DNA from: DAHVFK01 sp963755395
GTDB taxonomy: Bacteria > Pseudomonadota > Gammaproteobacteria > Burkholderiales > SG8-39
Direction of reading: 5' to 3'
Assembly: GCA_963755395.1 (NCBI GenBank)
Contig: CAVWJJ010000001.1
Coordinates: 62,001-126,000 of the forward strand
Length of the DNA stretch: 64,000 bases
The position numbers and the translations under genes were made by a program. The notes below the pieces were generated by a model. That model was not told where the DNA came from. It was given only the letters and a program-made list of their open reading frames with translations, and did not search any database. This document shows positions 42,061-51,362 of the stretch, one piece after another; the first letter of the stretch is position 1, and each line of letters starts with the position of its first letter.

Positions 42061-43976
42061 CTAGTTGCACGGCTGTGGCGGGGCAGCGCTTCCATCCTCC
42101 CATGCCGAAAGCTTGCCAAAGTCGATCTTGCCGCCCTTGCGCAGGAGGCTCAACACGACATGGTCACCGAACGCCTCGAGCCGCGCGTCGAGGTCGTTGT
42201 AGTTGCGCGTCCAGCCGTTCAGGAAGGGTTCGGTCAGCGCCGTCTGGCCCCTGAACACCCTAGGGCAGGCCCGTTCGATCCGATCGAAAAGCGCGGAAAC
42301 CCGGCGCTCCTTCTCCGCCTCGGCCGGGTCGCGCGCCGCCGGGCCGCAGCGCGCAGCTCACGGCCGACAGCCGCTCGTGCGGCGGCAGCGGCAGCGCGAG
42401 CCAGTTCGCCGCGCGGGAAAGGCCGTCGTCGGCGTCGGGCCGCCATGCAATCGTGAAGCAATTCGTCGGATCCACGCGCAGGCCGATCCTGGTGAGTGTC
42501 CGGTCGTAGGCCAGCAGCGCCGCCGCGGTCGGCCTGCCGGCCACGAGCGCGAGATCGCGGCCAAGCGTGCGCACCCGGCCGCGATAGCGCTCGAGCAACT
42601 CGGCAAGCCTCGGCGAATCGGGGGAAATGCTGTGCTGGCCGCGAAAGTTCACGAACGAAGATGCCGGATTCACGAACGGCGCGAGCACGGCCATCGGAAG
42701 CACTTCGACCGTGAGGTAGAGCGCGGCGTCGCGCAGCGCCCGCTGCGGCACGTCGTACGCCAGCCAGCGCTTCGACCACGGCTCGGCGATGAACCAGCGG
42801 GCCGGCGACGCAACGACCGTCATGCCGACCTGGAGGGCGAGCAACAGGGCGAGCACGACGCGCGCGGTCGGGGGTCGGCAGCAGGCGCTCGCCGATCCGC
42901 GCCAGGCAGACGCCGGCCAGCAGCAGCACGACCAGGCCGTAGCGGCCGTTGGCCGAGGTCAGGAGCCACAGCGCGAGCGCGGCGGCGAAGAAACCGAGCA
43001 CCCGCCCGTCGGCGGCGCGCAAAGCGCCTGCCGGCGAGAGCTTGCGCATCGCCGCGGCGGCGGCCAGCGCAACCCCCAGAACGAGCAGCGCCGCGAACCT
43101 GAGGTCGGGCGCGAAGTTCTCGGAATAGAGCGAACGGTCGAGCGCGATCATCCGGAAGGGAAACGCAAGGGCCGCGGTCACGCCGTCCAGCGTGAAGCGC
43201 GCGCTGACCGAGTTCACCGGCGGCGCATAAGGCGAGCGGAACCATGCGTTGAAAAGCGGAAACACCGGGTTGCCGAATTCGTGCGCCAGCGTGACGAGCC
43301 ACGGCCCCGCCATCAGCGCGACGGCCAGCGCCCCGCCGGCGGCGAAGCCGAGCCCGCTCCGCCAGCGCGCCGCACCGCGTGCGCCCGGCATGGCGAGCGC
43401 AAGGGGCAGCGCCGCAAGCCCGAACACCGCGTTCGAATACTTCAGCGCTGCGGCGAGCCCGAACAGGACTCCGGCGAACACCGAGCGCCGCAGCGCATGC
43501 CGACCGTCTGCGAGGAGCAGCAGCAGACCGGCAAGCATAGGCGGAACGAGCAAAGGGTCGAGGAACGAGGTGCCGACCGTTTCCCAATACACCGCGGTCG
43601 CGCTCCCGAGCCCGGTCGCAAGCAGCGCGAACATCGTGCGCTCGCTACGCGGCAGGTGTTCGAACAGGCGCCAGGAAAGGAGAAAGAGAAGCGAGATGCA
43701 CAGACTGTGCACCACGGCGAGCGCAATCGATGCGAGCACGCTGTGCCAGCCGGAGGACACCATCAGGTAGAAAGGCAGGTAGCCGACCGGGTTCAGGTAA
43801 CTTTGCGCGCTCGCAGCAAAGAAATCTTGCTCCAGCCGACCGGCAAGCAGCTCGAAGGGCAAGTAATAGTGGTAGTTGAGCAGGTCCCAGTTGACGTCCT
43901 TGCCGGCAAAGACGGTCCATACGGAGCAGACCGCGGCCGGCACGGCGAAGACCAGAAATCGCACAGACCGTCTCAC
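42061..43976 (-). CDS. Polytopic membrane protein, GT-C-like, two frameshifts
   Basis: Composite of about 635 residues from GTG 43976 (RBS-like AGGGGGG). Long hydrophobic N-terminal part with about 10 helices. The first loop is DVNWDLLNYHYYLPFELLAGRL with an acidic residue suited to GT-C catalysis. The frame changes near 42860 and near 42330, each fitted by one extra base. The central segment reads AEPWSKRWLAYDVPQRALRD and SSFVNFRGQHSISPDSPRL. The C-terminal segment is VFRGQTALTEPFLNGWTRNY to the stop at 42061. It follows the DUF2723-like gene by 13 bp. Part of the glycan block; exact role unknown. Confidence 0.65.
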
Positions 43977-43989
43977 ACGCCCCCCTGGT

Positions 43990-46056
43990 TCAGAACTTGT
44001 GCTTGAGGCGCTTGATCTGCTCCCGCAAGGCACTCAGCGCTTGTTCGTCGCCCGCGTCCTTGTAGATTTCCTCGAGCGAGCGCACTGCGAGATTTTCCGG
44101 TGAAGGCCAGACCGAAAGCGCGGTCTTGAAGTCATCGATCGCGCCGCGCCGGTCGTTCAGGTTGGCGCGCAGGACGCCCCGGACGGCGAAGTACTTGGAG
44201 AGATACGGCTTGGGAATGTCTGGCGGTGTCAGCTTCTGCGCCCGGGCCAGCAGCGCGGCCACCTCCCCCGTCGTGTAGCCGTGCGGATTGAGCAGCATGC
44301 CTTGCGCCAGGCCGAGCGCGCCGTAGTAGTCCTGTGTCAGCCCCTTGAGGTCGCTCCTGGTGCGCGCATCGAGCGGTTGGTCGCGCCGCAGGCTGCGCCC
44401 CAGGAGCTCCGCGTACCGGCGGCGCAATTCATCCTGGTGGAACGCGATCCAGGCGTTGCTATCGTGGGTATGCAGGATCGACTGCTCGAAAAACTGCCGC
44501 ATCTCATCGGGAATATCAACGGTGATCTTTGTCGGATCATGGCTCGACTTGTCGACCTCGCTATATAGCCAGTGATCACGCTGAGCGTAATCCCCGAATG
44601 AGAGCGACGACATCTCGACCGGATCGCGCGCGTTGTCGATGAATTCACGCAACTTTTGCTGTATGGCCTCCTCGCTCGTGCGCAGCGGATGGAACAGCCT
44701 GTTGCCCAGGACCAGTCCTCTCCACTGGTATAACGTGATATCCGGGCGCTGGCCGTCGATCATGTGGAAATAGCCGATCGTGCCCAGAGCCACATCATCG
44801 CCGACGAACAGGATCGCGTTCTGGGGCAACGTGCGCAGCACGGTGCGCGCGTAGCGCTCGCCCCAGTCGTAGTGCTCGAGCAGGTTCGACCGGCCCCCGA
44901 CAAAAAGGATGATCGCCAGCAGTCCGCCGACGACGCCGAACGACTGCGCGGCGCCGAGGGAAAATCTCCGCCTCGCCCAAGCGAGGCCCAGGGCCATCCA
45001 CAGCGCCACCACCGCGTAAGCCGGCAGCGGGTAAACGTGGTAAACGTGCGCTGACACCGAGTCGTAGTCGAAGCCGAGCAGGAGCAGCAGCACTACCGAG
45101 GGTCCAAGGAAGGCCGCAACCAGAAACGCCGAGACCCTGTCGCCCAGCGCGCGACGCAGGTTCGCGACGCCCGCGCCCGCGAGTAGCGTGCCCAGCAGCG
45201 CGAACTGGATGAGCAGTTGCGAACCCAGGAAGCGGAAAAACTTGATCCTGTCGAGCAAGTTAGACGACTGGGAAATGTCCACTCCCCGGTACCCGGCGCG
45301 AGTGACGAAGTACCAGAACTCCGAGAACGACTGCAGCGGGCCGTCGAAATTGATCGGCAGCGGTGTTTGCGACAAGTACACCATCCACGCGTACGGCAGC
45401 AGGCCGAGCAGCGCGCAGACGAGCAGCAGCGGAAGCCTCTTGAGGATCTCAAGCCTGCGCGGCCAGAGAAGGATCAGGAACGCCGGCGCCACGAGCAGCA
45501 TCAGCGGCCAGTGATTGGAGAGGGCAAGGCCGAAGAGAAGCGCCATCAGCGGAAGAACGCGGCGATCGTGAGGGTCGGGCGGCGCGGCCGGCGGACAGGC
45601 GCGCAAGCCCAGATACATCAGCACGAGGACGAAGAAGGTGTTGAGGGTGTAAGTTCCCTTGGCGATAATCGCCTGCGACCAGAACACGGGCGAGAAACCT
45701 AGTCCGAAGGCAGCAAGGTACGCCGGCAGATGCCCCGGCATCAGGCGCCGCGCAACCAGCCAGACAGCGGAGCCGGTGAGCGCGCCGAAAAACGCGCTCG
45801 CAAGATGCACGCGGTACGCGACTGAGCCGAACGGCAGCTTCGAGAACAGGTGGCCGATCAGCGTATAGAGAGGAAACCCGGGCGGATGCTCGACCCCCAA
45901 GAAGTAGCTCGACAGGATGAATCCGCCGTCGTCCTCGAGCAAAACCATGTGCGGCGCCGTCGCGGCATAGAGTGCGAACAGCACGACCGCGACCAGGCCC
46001 GCCTGCAGCCAGTCGGCCCGCGCCACGCGGAAGCGCTCGGGCGGCGCCAGCGTCAT
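43990..46056 (-). CDS. DUF2723-like membrane protein with soluble C-terminal domain
   Basis: 688 residues from ATG 46056. About 11 transmembrane helices, with LLEDDGGFILSSYFLGVEHPPG in the first loop (DD and HPPG are hallmarks of the DUF2723/protein-O-mannosyltransferase-like group). The C-terminal half is soluble, with helical TPR-like repeats (about 600-680, ending LREQIKRLKHKF). Some DUF2723 proteins glycosylate exported proteins. It overlaps the GT2-GtrA gene by 4 bp (ATGA), so it should act on the product of that enzyme. Confidence 0.78.
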   Translation of the reverse strand: MTLAPPERFRVARADWLQAGLVAVVLFALYAATAPHMVLLEDDGGFILSSYFLGVEHPPGFPLYTLIGHLFSKLPFGSVAYRVHLASAFFGALTGSAVWLVARRLMPGHLPAYLAAFGLGFSPVFWSQAIIAKGTYTLNTFFVLVLMYLGLRACPPAAPPDPHDRRVLPLMALLFGLALSNHWPLMLLVAPAFLILLWPRRLEILKRLPLLLVCALLGLLPYAWMVYLSQTPLPINFDGPLQSFSEFWYFVTRAGYRGVDISQSSNLLDRIKFFRFLGSQLLIQFALLGTLLAGAGVANLRRALGDRVSAFLVAAFLGPSVVLLLLLGFDYDSVSAHVYHVYPLPAYAVVALWMALGLAWARRRFSLGAAQSFGVVGGLLAIILFVGGRSNLLEHYDWGERYARTVLRTLPQNAILFVGDDVALGTIGYFHMIDGQRPDITLYQWRGLVLGNRLFHPLRTSEEAIQQKLREFIDNARDPVEMSSLSFGDYAQRDHWLYSEVDKSSHDPTKITVDIPDEMRQFFEQSILHTHDSNAWIAFHQDELRRRYAELLGRSLRRDQPLDARTRSDLKGLTQDYYGALGLAQGMLLNPHGYTTGEVAALLARAQKLTPPDIPKPYLSKYFAVRGVLRANLNDRRGAIDDFKTALSVWPSPENLAVRSLEEIYKDAGDEQALSALREQIKRLKHKF

Positions 46057-47144
46057 CGCTTGCGGGCGGTCGAGCCGCCCCAGGTGAACGAGGCGGTGGT
46101 GAAGAAATTCCACAGCGAGGCGATCAGCGCACCAGCCAATCCGGCGGCCCAGTACGGCACGGACTTGACGAAAAGCCACTCGGCCAGCGCGATGTTGATG
46201 AAGGCGCCAATGCCGCACGCCATATAGAAGCTGATCAGGCCGCGCCAGATTCTCGCCCCGCGCAGCCGCTGATCGCCGTAGGTGAAGACGTTGTTGAGGA
46301 AGAAGTTGCTCGTCATTGCCACCAATGTCGCCACGATCTGGCTGAAAAGAAAGTGCGCGGAAGCGCCGAACGCCAACCATAGAACCGCGAGCTGGACTCC
46401 GACTCCGGTAACGCCCACTGCACCGAACAGGAAGAAGCGCGCGGGCAGCATGCGACCCGTGACATGGTACAAAATCAACATGAAGAACTCGGCGATCACT
46501 CTGACGCCGAGCTTGCTTTCGCCGCGCTCGCGGCTGCGCATCCGGTATGGCAGTTCCGCGATTTCGACCTGCCCGCGCGCCGCCGCGATCATATCGAGCA
46601 GGATCTTGAAGCCCCGGCCGTAGAGCTTGCGCACCACCCGCTCGAGGAAGGCCCTACGCACCACGAAGAAGCCGCTCATCGGGTCGGTAAGGCCCTTGCA
46701 CAGCATCGAGCTCAGGGTGCTCGCCAGGCGACTGATGCGCACCCTGTCGGCAGCCAACTCGCCGGTGCTTCCGCCGTCCATGTAGCGGCTGGCCACGACC
46801 ACATCCGCGCCGCCGTGCTTGGCGGCATCGAGCAGCTTTGGCAGCAGCGTTTCGTCGTGCTGCAGGTCGGCGTCCATCACCGCGAGATACGGCGCCGAAC
46901 TCGAGAGCATGCCCTCGATGCAGGCTGAGGCGAGCCCGCGCCGACCGATGCGCTGGACGATTCGCACCCGGGAATCTCGCTGCGCGCGCTCGCGAACCAC
47001 CTCCTCGGTGCCGTCGTCGGCCGCATCCGCGACCACGATCGCCTCCCAGTCGAGCCTAACGAGCGCCTTTTCCAGCGCATCGAGCAAAAGTGGAATGTTC
47101 TCCCGCTCGCGAAACGCGGGCACGACTACGGAAAGCTCAGGCAT
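46053..47144 (-). CDS. GT2 glycosyltransferase fused to a GtrA domain
   Basis: A 363-residue fusion. N-terminal dolichol-phosphate-mannose-synthase-like GT2 domain (about 1-225) with LSVVVPAFRERENI, YLAVMDADLQHDE (DxD) and DPMSGFFVVRRAF. C-terminal GtrA-type four-helix membrane domain (about 235-355). It charges polyprenyl phosphate with a sugar and probably helps flip it. The usual VDDxSxDGT motif is VADAADDGT here, one residue off consensus. It overlaps the YfhO-like gene by 8 bp and the DUF2723-like gene by 4 bp. Confidence 0.88.
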   Translation of the reverse strand: MPELSVVVPAFRERENIPLLLDALEKALVRLDWEAIVVADAADDGTEEVVRERAQRDSRVRIVQRIGRRGLASACIEGMLSSSAPYLAVMDADLQHDETLLPKLLDAAKHGGADVVVASRYMDGGSTGELAADRVRISRLASTLSSMLCKGLTDPMSGFFVVRRAFLERVVRKLYGRGFKILLDMIAAARGQVEIAELPYRMRSRERGESKLGVRVIAEFFMLILYHVTGRMLPARFFLFGAVGVTGVGVQLAVLWLAFGASAHFLFSQIVATLVAMTSNFFLNNVFTYGDQRLRGARIWRGLISFYMACGIGAFINIALAEWLFVKSVPYWAAGLAGALIASLWNFFTTASFTWGGSTARKR

Positions 47145-49440
47145 GTCTGTCTCGCTTCAGATCGCATTCTGGGCGCACGCGATCCCTCCTCCGGCGCAGG
47201 AGCCACAGCGCGAGGAGCCACGCGGGCCAGGCCAGTGCGGAAACGACCGCTCCAACGTAGAACAGCCGCGGCGCGTATTCGATCCTGAGGTGATGATGGC
47301 CGCGACCGAGCGCCACCGCGCGCAGCGCGTAGTCCGCAGGAACGAGGCGGTAGCTCGACTGGCTGCTGCCGTCCAGGGGAACCGCTCGCCAGCCGTCGGC
47401 CCAGGCGTCGGTAACGACCAGGAGCGAGGGATTTGCGACGTCCGCTTCGATATCCATGAAATCAGTTCCCTCGCGGACAATCGTCGCCCGCCCTCGCGGC
47501 CCCCCTGCAACCGGCGCCGGATCGGGCTGTTGCTCAAGTATGGCTTCCTTGCTTGGGTCAAATGAAGCAGCGCCCATAGCACCCAGGATTGCGTCCCGCC
47601 GTGCGTGAACCTGATACGAGCCGACGAGCTCAATGTGCCCCAGCGGCGGCCGTCCCCCGGGGAATATGCGCATCGTCTGGTTCTGAAGCATGACTACGTA
47701 CTTCACGCGCAGCATGGTAAGAAGCGGACCGAAGCGGTGAAATCTCATGTACTGCGTCGCAGTGTCCGGATCTTCTCCTTCGATCCACGCCATCAGCTCC
47801 GCATAGCGTCGGGTAACGCCCGGGTCGTAGCCCCAGGCGTCGAACGTCCCCATCGACATCGCGCTGTCCGGCATCCAAAGATTCAGCGTGCGGTAATCGC
47901 CCGGACGCGTGGCAAGATAGTCGCGCAGCTGGGGAACGACGGCCTGAGCGCTGTCCACCGTCGGCCGGTGCAAGCGCGCGAACACGAATATCTCCGCGAT
48001 CGCGAGCGCCCCGATAATGAACGCGGCACGGGGCTCGCGCCTTGTCCGCAGCGCAAGCAGGACGCCCGCGGCGAGCGTAAGACCGGCCACGAACAGACCC
48101 GTCGCGGCGAACGCCTGGCTTTCCGAGACAAACGCAGAGCGGGCGTAGCTTGCCGCATCGAGATATGTCTGGCCCGTGGCCAGCATCGCCTTCATGACGG
48201 GGCTCCAGTCCGCGTGCGAAACGACGACCCCGCCGATGATGAGGGCGGCCGCGCCTGCTGCTGCGACCATGATCGCGCGTGGCGAGACGCTACGATCACG
48301 CAGAATGCGATCCAGTCCGTAGCCGGCGAACAGGGCGAGCATGAGCGCAGCCAGCAAAACGAATTTGGCGGAACCACGAAACCGGCCGTAAAGCGGAACC
48401 CAGTCGTACAGGATCCGGTAGAGAGGGGAGTATTCCCCGAACGCCAGAACGATGCTGACCGCAAGCGTTATCAGGAGCGCCCGTTTCCCCGTCGCGCGCG
48501 CCGCCCATATCCCGTAGCTCGCCAGCGCCAATCCGGTGACACCGACGAACAGGCATGCCTCCCACAGATACCATCTGCCCCAATAGGCATGACGGGAAAA
48601 ATCGCCGAAAAAGTCGGGGGCGAGCAGCGTAACCAAGTTCTCGGGGGGCAGGCTGAACGAGCCCGCAAACCATATCGGTAAAGGTAGCGCGCGCACCGTT
48701 TCCTTAACCGCCTGCACGCCGGCGAGCAGCTGCACCGCGGCCAGCAGCGCCCCACCCACAGGAAAGCTGAGAACGCCGGCCAACGCCAGCAGGCGCTTTT
48801 GCTGTGGCTCCGCCAGGCGCGTCAATACGTAAACACCTGATGCGATCCCGGCGAAGTACACATATTGCGGATGACCGCCGAAGATCTGCATCGCGATCGC
48901 AAGCATACCTACCAGGCACCATGCCGGCTTGCGGCGCGCGAGCCATTCGTCAATCGCCAGGAATTGAAGCGGTATCCAGGCCATGGACGACAAGTTGGCA
49001 GGATGGCCCGCCATCACGTGCAAGAACGTGGGCGCGCAGAACATCGCAAGCGCGCCGGAAACGAACGCCGCGAAGGGATGCAGCCCGCGCCGCGATGCCC
49101 ACAGACACGTCAATGCGCCGAGGAACCACAGGTTGAGAGCGACGCTCCAGTTGACCGCCAGCGGCAGCGGCAAAATGAGAAACAGCCAATTGGGGGGAGA
49201 GAGCAGCGCCGATTGCATTCCGCCGAAATACGGTGCGCCGGCGAAGATATGCGGATTCCAGAGCGCCAGGTTTCCCTTGGCGAGCTCGCTGAATCCGAAG
49301 TCCCGCCAGGGAAGAAATTGCTGCGTCATGTCTCCGCCTGCGACGCCGACCACTCGAGCGCCCGGCAGCGCGAGCGTATCGACAAACATCGCGAAAACCA
49401 GCAAGGCGAGGCCGATGACCGCGCTCGCGCGCGTCGTCAC
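47137..49440 (-). CDS. YfhO-like large membrane glycosyltransferase
   Basis: A 767-residue protein with about 12 membrane segments plus a periplasmic C-terminal domain and a final helix (about 730-752). The first loop has GGDMTQQFLPWRDFGFSELA and LWNPHIFAGAPYFG, characteristic of YfhO-family proteins. These act with GT2/GtrA proteins to attach polyprenyl-phosphate-linked sugars to cell-surface polymers. The central segment has FAGSFSLPPENLVTLLAPDF and PLYGRFRGSAKFVLL. It overlaps the neighbouring genes on both sides by 4-8 bp, so all four genes form one translational unit. Confidence 0.8.
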   Translation of the reverse strand: MTTRASAVIGLALLVFAMFVDTLALPGARVVGVAGGDMTQQFLPWRDFGFSELAKGNLALWNPHIFAGAPYFGGMQSALLSPPNWLFLILPLPLAVNWSVALNLWFLGALTCLWASRRGLHPFAAFVSGALAMFCAPTFLHVMAGHPANLSSMAWIPLQFLAIDEWLARRKPAWCLVGMLAIAMQIFGGHPQYVYFAGIASGVYVLTRLAEPQQKRLLALAGVLSFPVGGALLAAVQLLAGVQAVKETVRALPLPIWFAGSFSLPPENLVTLLAPDFFGDFSRHAYWGRWYLWEACLFVGVTGLALASYGIWAARATGKRALLITLAVSIVLAFGEYSPLYRILYDWVPLYGRFRGSAKFVLLAALMLALFAGYGLDRILRDRSVSPRAIMVAAAGAAALIIGGVVVSHADWSPVMKAMLATGQTYLDAASYARSAFVSESQAFAATGLFVAGLTLAAGVLLALRTRREPRAAFIIGALAIAEIFVFARLHRPTVDSAQAVVPQLRDYLATRPGDYRTLNLWMPDSAMSMGTFDAWGYDPGVTRRYAELMAWIEGEDPDTATQYMRFHRFGPLLTMLRVKYVVMLQNQTMRIFPGGRPPLGHIELVGSYQVHARRDAILGAMGAASFDPSKEAILEQQPDPAPVAGGPRGRATIVREGTDFMDIEADVANPSLLVVTDAWADGWRAVPLDGSSQSSYRLVPADYALRAVALGRGHHHLRIEYAPRLFYVGAVVSALAWPAWLLALWLLRRRRDRVRPECDLKRDRHA

Positions 49441-50585
49441 TTCTGCTCTCCGAGGCGCAGTATGCTCAACAGGAAGGACGCCAGCATGATTTCCGTCCCG
49501 CCGATCATGAGCGCCGTTGCGGGAATCGTGTCCCGCATGACGACGCGCGGGTCAAGCGCACCGAATCCTGCCTCGCGCCAATGCCAAAACGCGACGGCGC
49601 TCCATACCAGGCCGCCGGCGGCGGCCGCGAGGCCGAGCAACAGCCCGCGCTCGAGCGTTGCCACACGCAGTAGCCTCTCGAGCGCCTGCCGGCGCGGAAG
49701 CAAGCCGATGTTCTGCGCCGAGACCCGGGCGAACAGGGCAAACAGGCATAACTGCAGTCCGAGAATGGCGGCAGCCGAAGCGTACAGCATGCTGTGGATG
49801 TCGAGCCCGGCGCGGCCGACATGCAGCGGCGCGAAATACAGCGCGACCGTAAGCACGGCACCGAGCGAAAGAAGCGTAAGGCCCGGGTAGAGGAACAGCC
49901 AGCGCGGGCTGAACTGCAGCAGGAAACGCAAATGGCGCCAGCCGTCGCGCCAGCTGCGAAGGTGCGGCGGCCGCCCGCGGCCGTCCGGATGGAGCGTAGT
50001 CGGGACTTCGGCAACGCGCCAGCCGGCGAGAGCGGCCTTCACCACCAGCTCGCTGGCGAATTCCATTCCCGGGGTCCTCAGCTTGAGACCGAGGACCGCT
50101 TCGCGGTCGAAGCCGCGCAGCCCGCAGTGAAAATCGCCTACCTTGGTGCGGAACAGCAGCCGCCCAAGGAAGCTGAGCACCGGGTTGCCGAGATAGCGGT
50201 GCAGCCACGGCATTGCGCCCTTGCGAATGCCGCCCTTGAAACGGTTGCCCATTACCAGCGGGTAGCCCTCGCGCAGCTTCGCGACAAAACCGTCCAGGCG
50301 CGAGAAGTCGTAGCTGTCGTCGGCGTCCCCCATGATCACGTAGCGGCCGCTCGCGGCGGCGATTCCCGCCGCGAGCGCTGCGCCATAGCCCCGCTCGGCA
50401 ACCTGCACCACGCGCGCGCCCGCCTGCTCGGCCAGCTTGCGCGAGCCGTCTTCGGAGCCGTTGTCGGCTACGAGCACCTCGCCCTGGATGCCGGTGCGTG
50501 CGAGGAATGCGCGTGCCTTGGCAACACAGGTGCCGACGGTTGCCGCCTCGTCGAGGCAGGGCATCAGGATGGTCAGCTCTGTCAT
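49437..50585 (-). CDS. GT2-family polyprenyl-phosphate glycosyltransferase
   Basis: A 382-residue processive-type GT-A enzyme. Residues 1-235 form the catalytic domain with LTILMPCLDEAATVG, VLVADNGSEDGS and YVIMGDADDSYDFS (DxD), followed by DFHCGLRGFDREAVL and a His/Arg-rich acceptor loop. Four transmembrane helices (about 240-375) anchor it. First gene of the minus-strand glycan operon, 77 bp downstream of pilA and separated from it by a strong terminator. Confidence 0.87.
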   Translation of the reverse strand: MTELTILMPCLDEAATVGTCVAKARAFLARTGIQGEVLVADNGSEDGSRKLAEQAGARVVQVAERGYGAALAAGIAAASGRYVIMGDADDSYDFSRLDGFVAKLREGYPLVMGNRFKGGIRKGAMPWLHRYLGNPVLSFLGRLLFRTKVGDFHCGLRGFDREAVLGLKLRTPGMEFASELVVKAALAGWRVAEVPTTLHPDGRGRPPHLRSWRDGWRHLRFLLQFSPRWLFLYPGLTLLSLGAVLTVALYFAPLHVGRAGLDIHSMLYASAAAILGLQLCLFALFARVSAQNIGLLPRRQALERLLRVATLERGLLLGLAAAAGGLVWSAVAFWHWREAGFGALDPRVVMRDTIPATALMIGGTEIMLASFLLSILRLGEQK

Positions 50586-50610
50586 CCGGCTATCTGGAGC
50601 GTGGCAAAAA

Positions 50611-50637
50611 AAAAGGTACCCCGAAGGGTACCTTTTT
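50611..50637 (-). terminator. Intrinsic terminator of pilA
   Basis: Hairpin GGTACCC-TTCG-GGGTACC read on the minus strand, followed by a run of nine T (forward A-tract 50606-50614). The C(UUCG)G tetraloop makes the stem very stable. A shorter T-run on the plus side makes it potentially bidirectional. It lies 25 bp after the pilA stop and insulates the glycan operon from pilin transcription. Confidence 0.92.
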
Positions 50638-50661
50638 CAAATTGAAGCTACGAGTTGATTA

Positions 50662-51141
50662 TTAGCCGCGGCACGAACCCGGCAGGTATTTGGTATTAAC
50701 CGTAGTGCCGTCCGTCGCGCTTCCGCAGCGCCAGCCGTAGAGCGCAGAGCTCGAGTTGGGGGCGTACACCGCGACCGTGGTTGCATCGCTCAGCGGGGCC
50801 AGCGTCACGAACTTGGTGTCCACGTAGCTGCTGATGTTCTGCACCGTCGCGGTCACGACGCCGTTCGGGTCGGTGTGGATGGCATTGACGTATTTCGTCT
50901 GTTCCGACGCGGTAGTCTTCTCACAACCCCAGCCGTCGGCCGGAATCGCGCCCGACGTACCCGACTGATACACCTCGGTGATCGAGGTGCGGCAAGCGCT
51001 CAGGGCCAGGATCACCTCGGACATCTTCGCCCGGATGGTGTAGTCCTGGTACGCCGGCAGAGCCACCGCAGCCAAGATGCCGATGATCGCAACGACGATC
51101 ATCAGTTCGATCAACGTGAAGCCTTTTTGAAGCCGTTTCAT
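50662..51141 (-). CDS. pilA: Type IV major pilin
   Basis: A 159-residue type IVa prepilin. Short leader MKRLQKG, cleaved before Phe (KG^FTLIEL), with Glu5 of the mature form, then the hydrophobic N-terminal helix MIVVAIIGILAAVALPAY. The C-terminal half has four cysteines (in SACRTS, GCEK, WRCGS and GSCRG), allowing two disulfides, including the D-region loop. ATG 51141 is chosen because the leader is perfect there. It is preceded by a sigma-54 promoter about 64 bp upstream and followed by a strong terminator, so it is a single-gene, highly expressed unit. Confidence 0.96.
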   Translation of the reverse strand: MKRLQKGFTLIELMIVVAIIGILAAVALPAYQDYTIRAKMSEVILALSACRTSITEVYQSGTSGAIPADGWGCEKTTASEQTKYVNAIHTDPNGVVTATVQNISSYVDTKFVTLAPLSDATTVAVYAPNSSSALYGWRCGSATDGTTVNTKYLPGSCRG

Positions 51142-51204
51142 ACGATACCCCTTGTCCCGTTGGAAAATTTTGACCAGCATCGAAGCCTGGCCTGCACCTG
51201 TATG

Positions 51205-51220
51205 AGCAATCGGCGTGCCA
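51205..51220 (-). promoter_or_regulatory. Sigma-54 promoter of pilA
   Basis: Minus-strand TGGCACG-CCGA-TTGCT, an exact match to the -24/-12 consensus (TGGCACG N4 TTGCW). The expected start of transcription is near 51193, about 52 nt before the pilA ATG. PilR-type activation is typical for pilin genes; pilRS is not in this window. Confidence 0.9.
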
Positions 51221-51362
51221 GCAGCCAAGTTGCCCGCGGATGGCCTCAAGAGGTGAAGAAAGTCACACTGGTACGGCGTTTGGCCCGTCCGCGTGACCGG
51301 GGCGGGATCCGCACCTGCTCATTTTCGTCCGCAACTGCCAATTTCAGTCACTTCCGGCGCGG

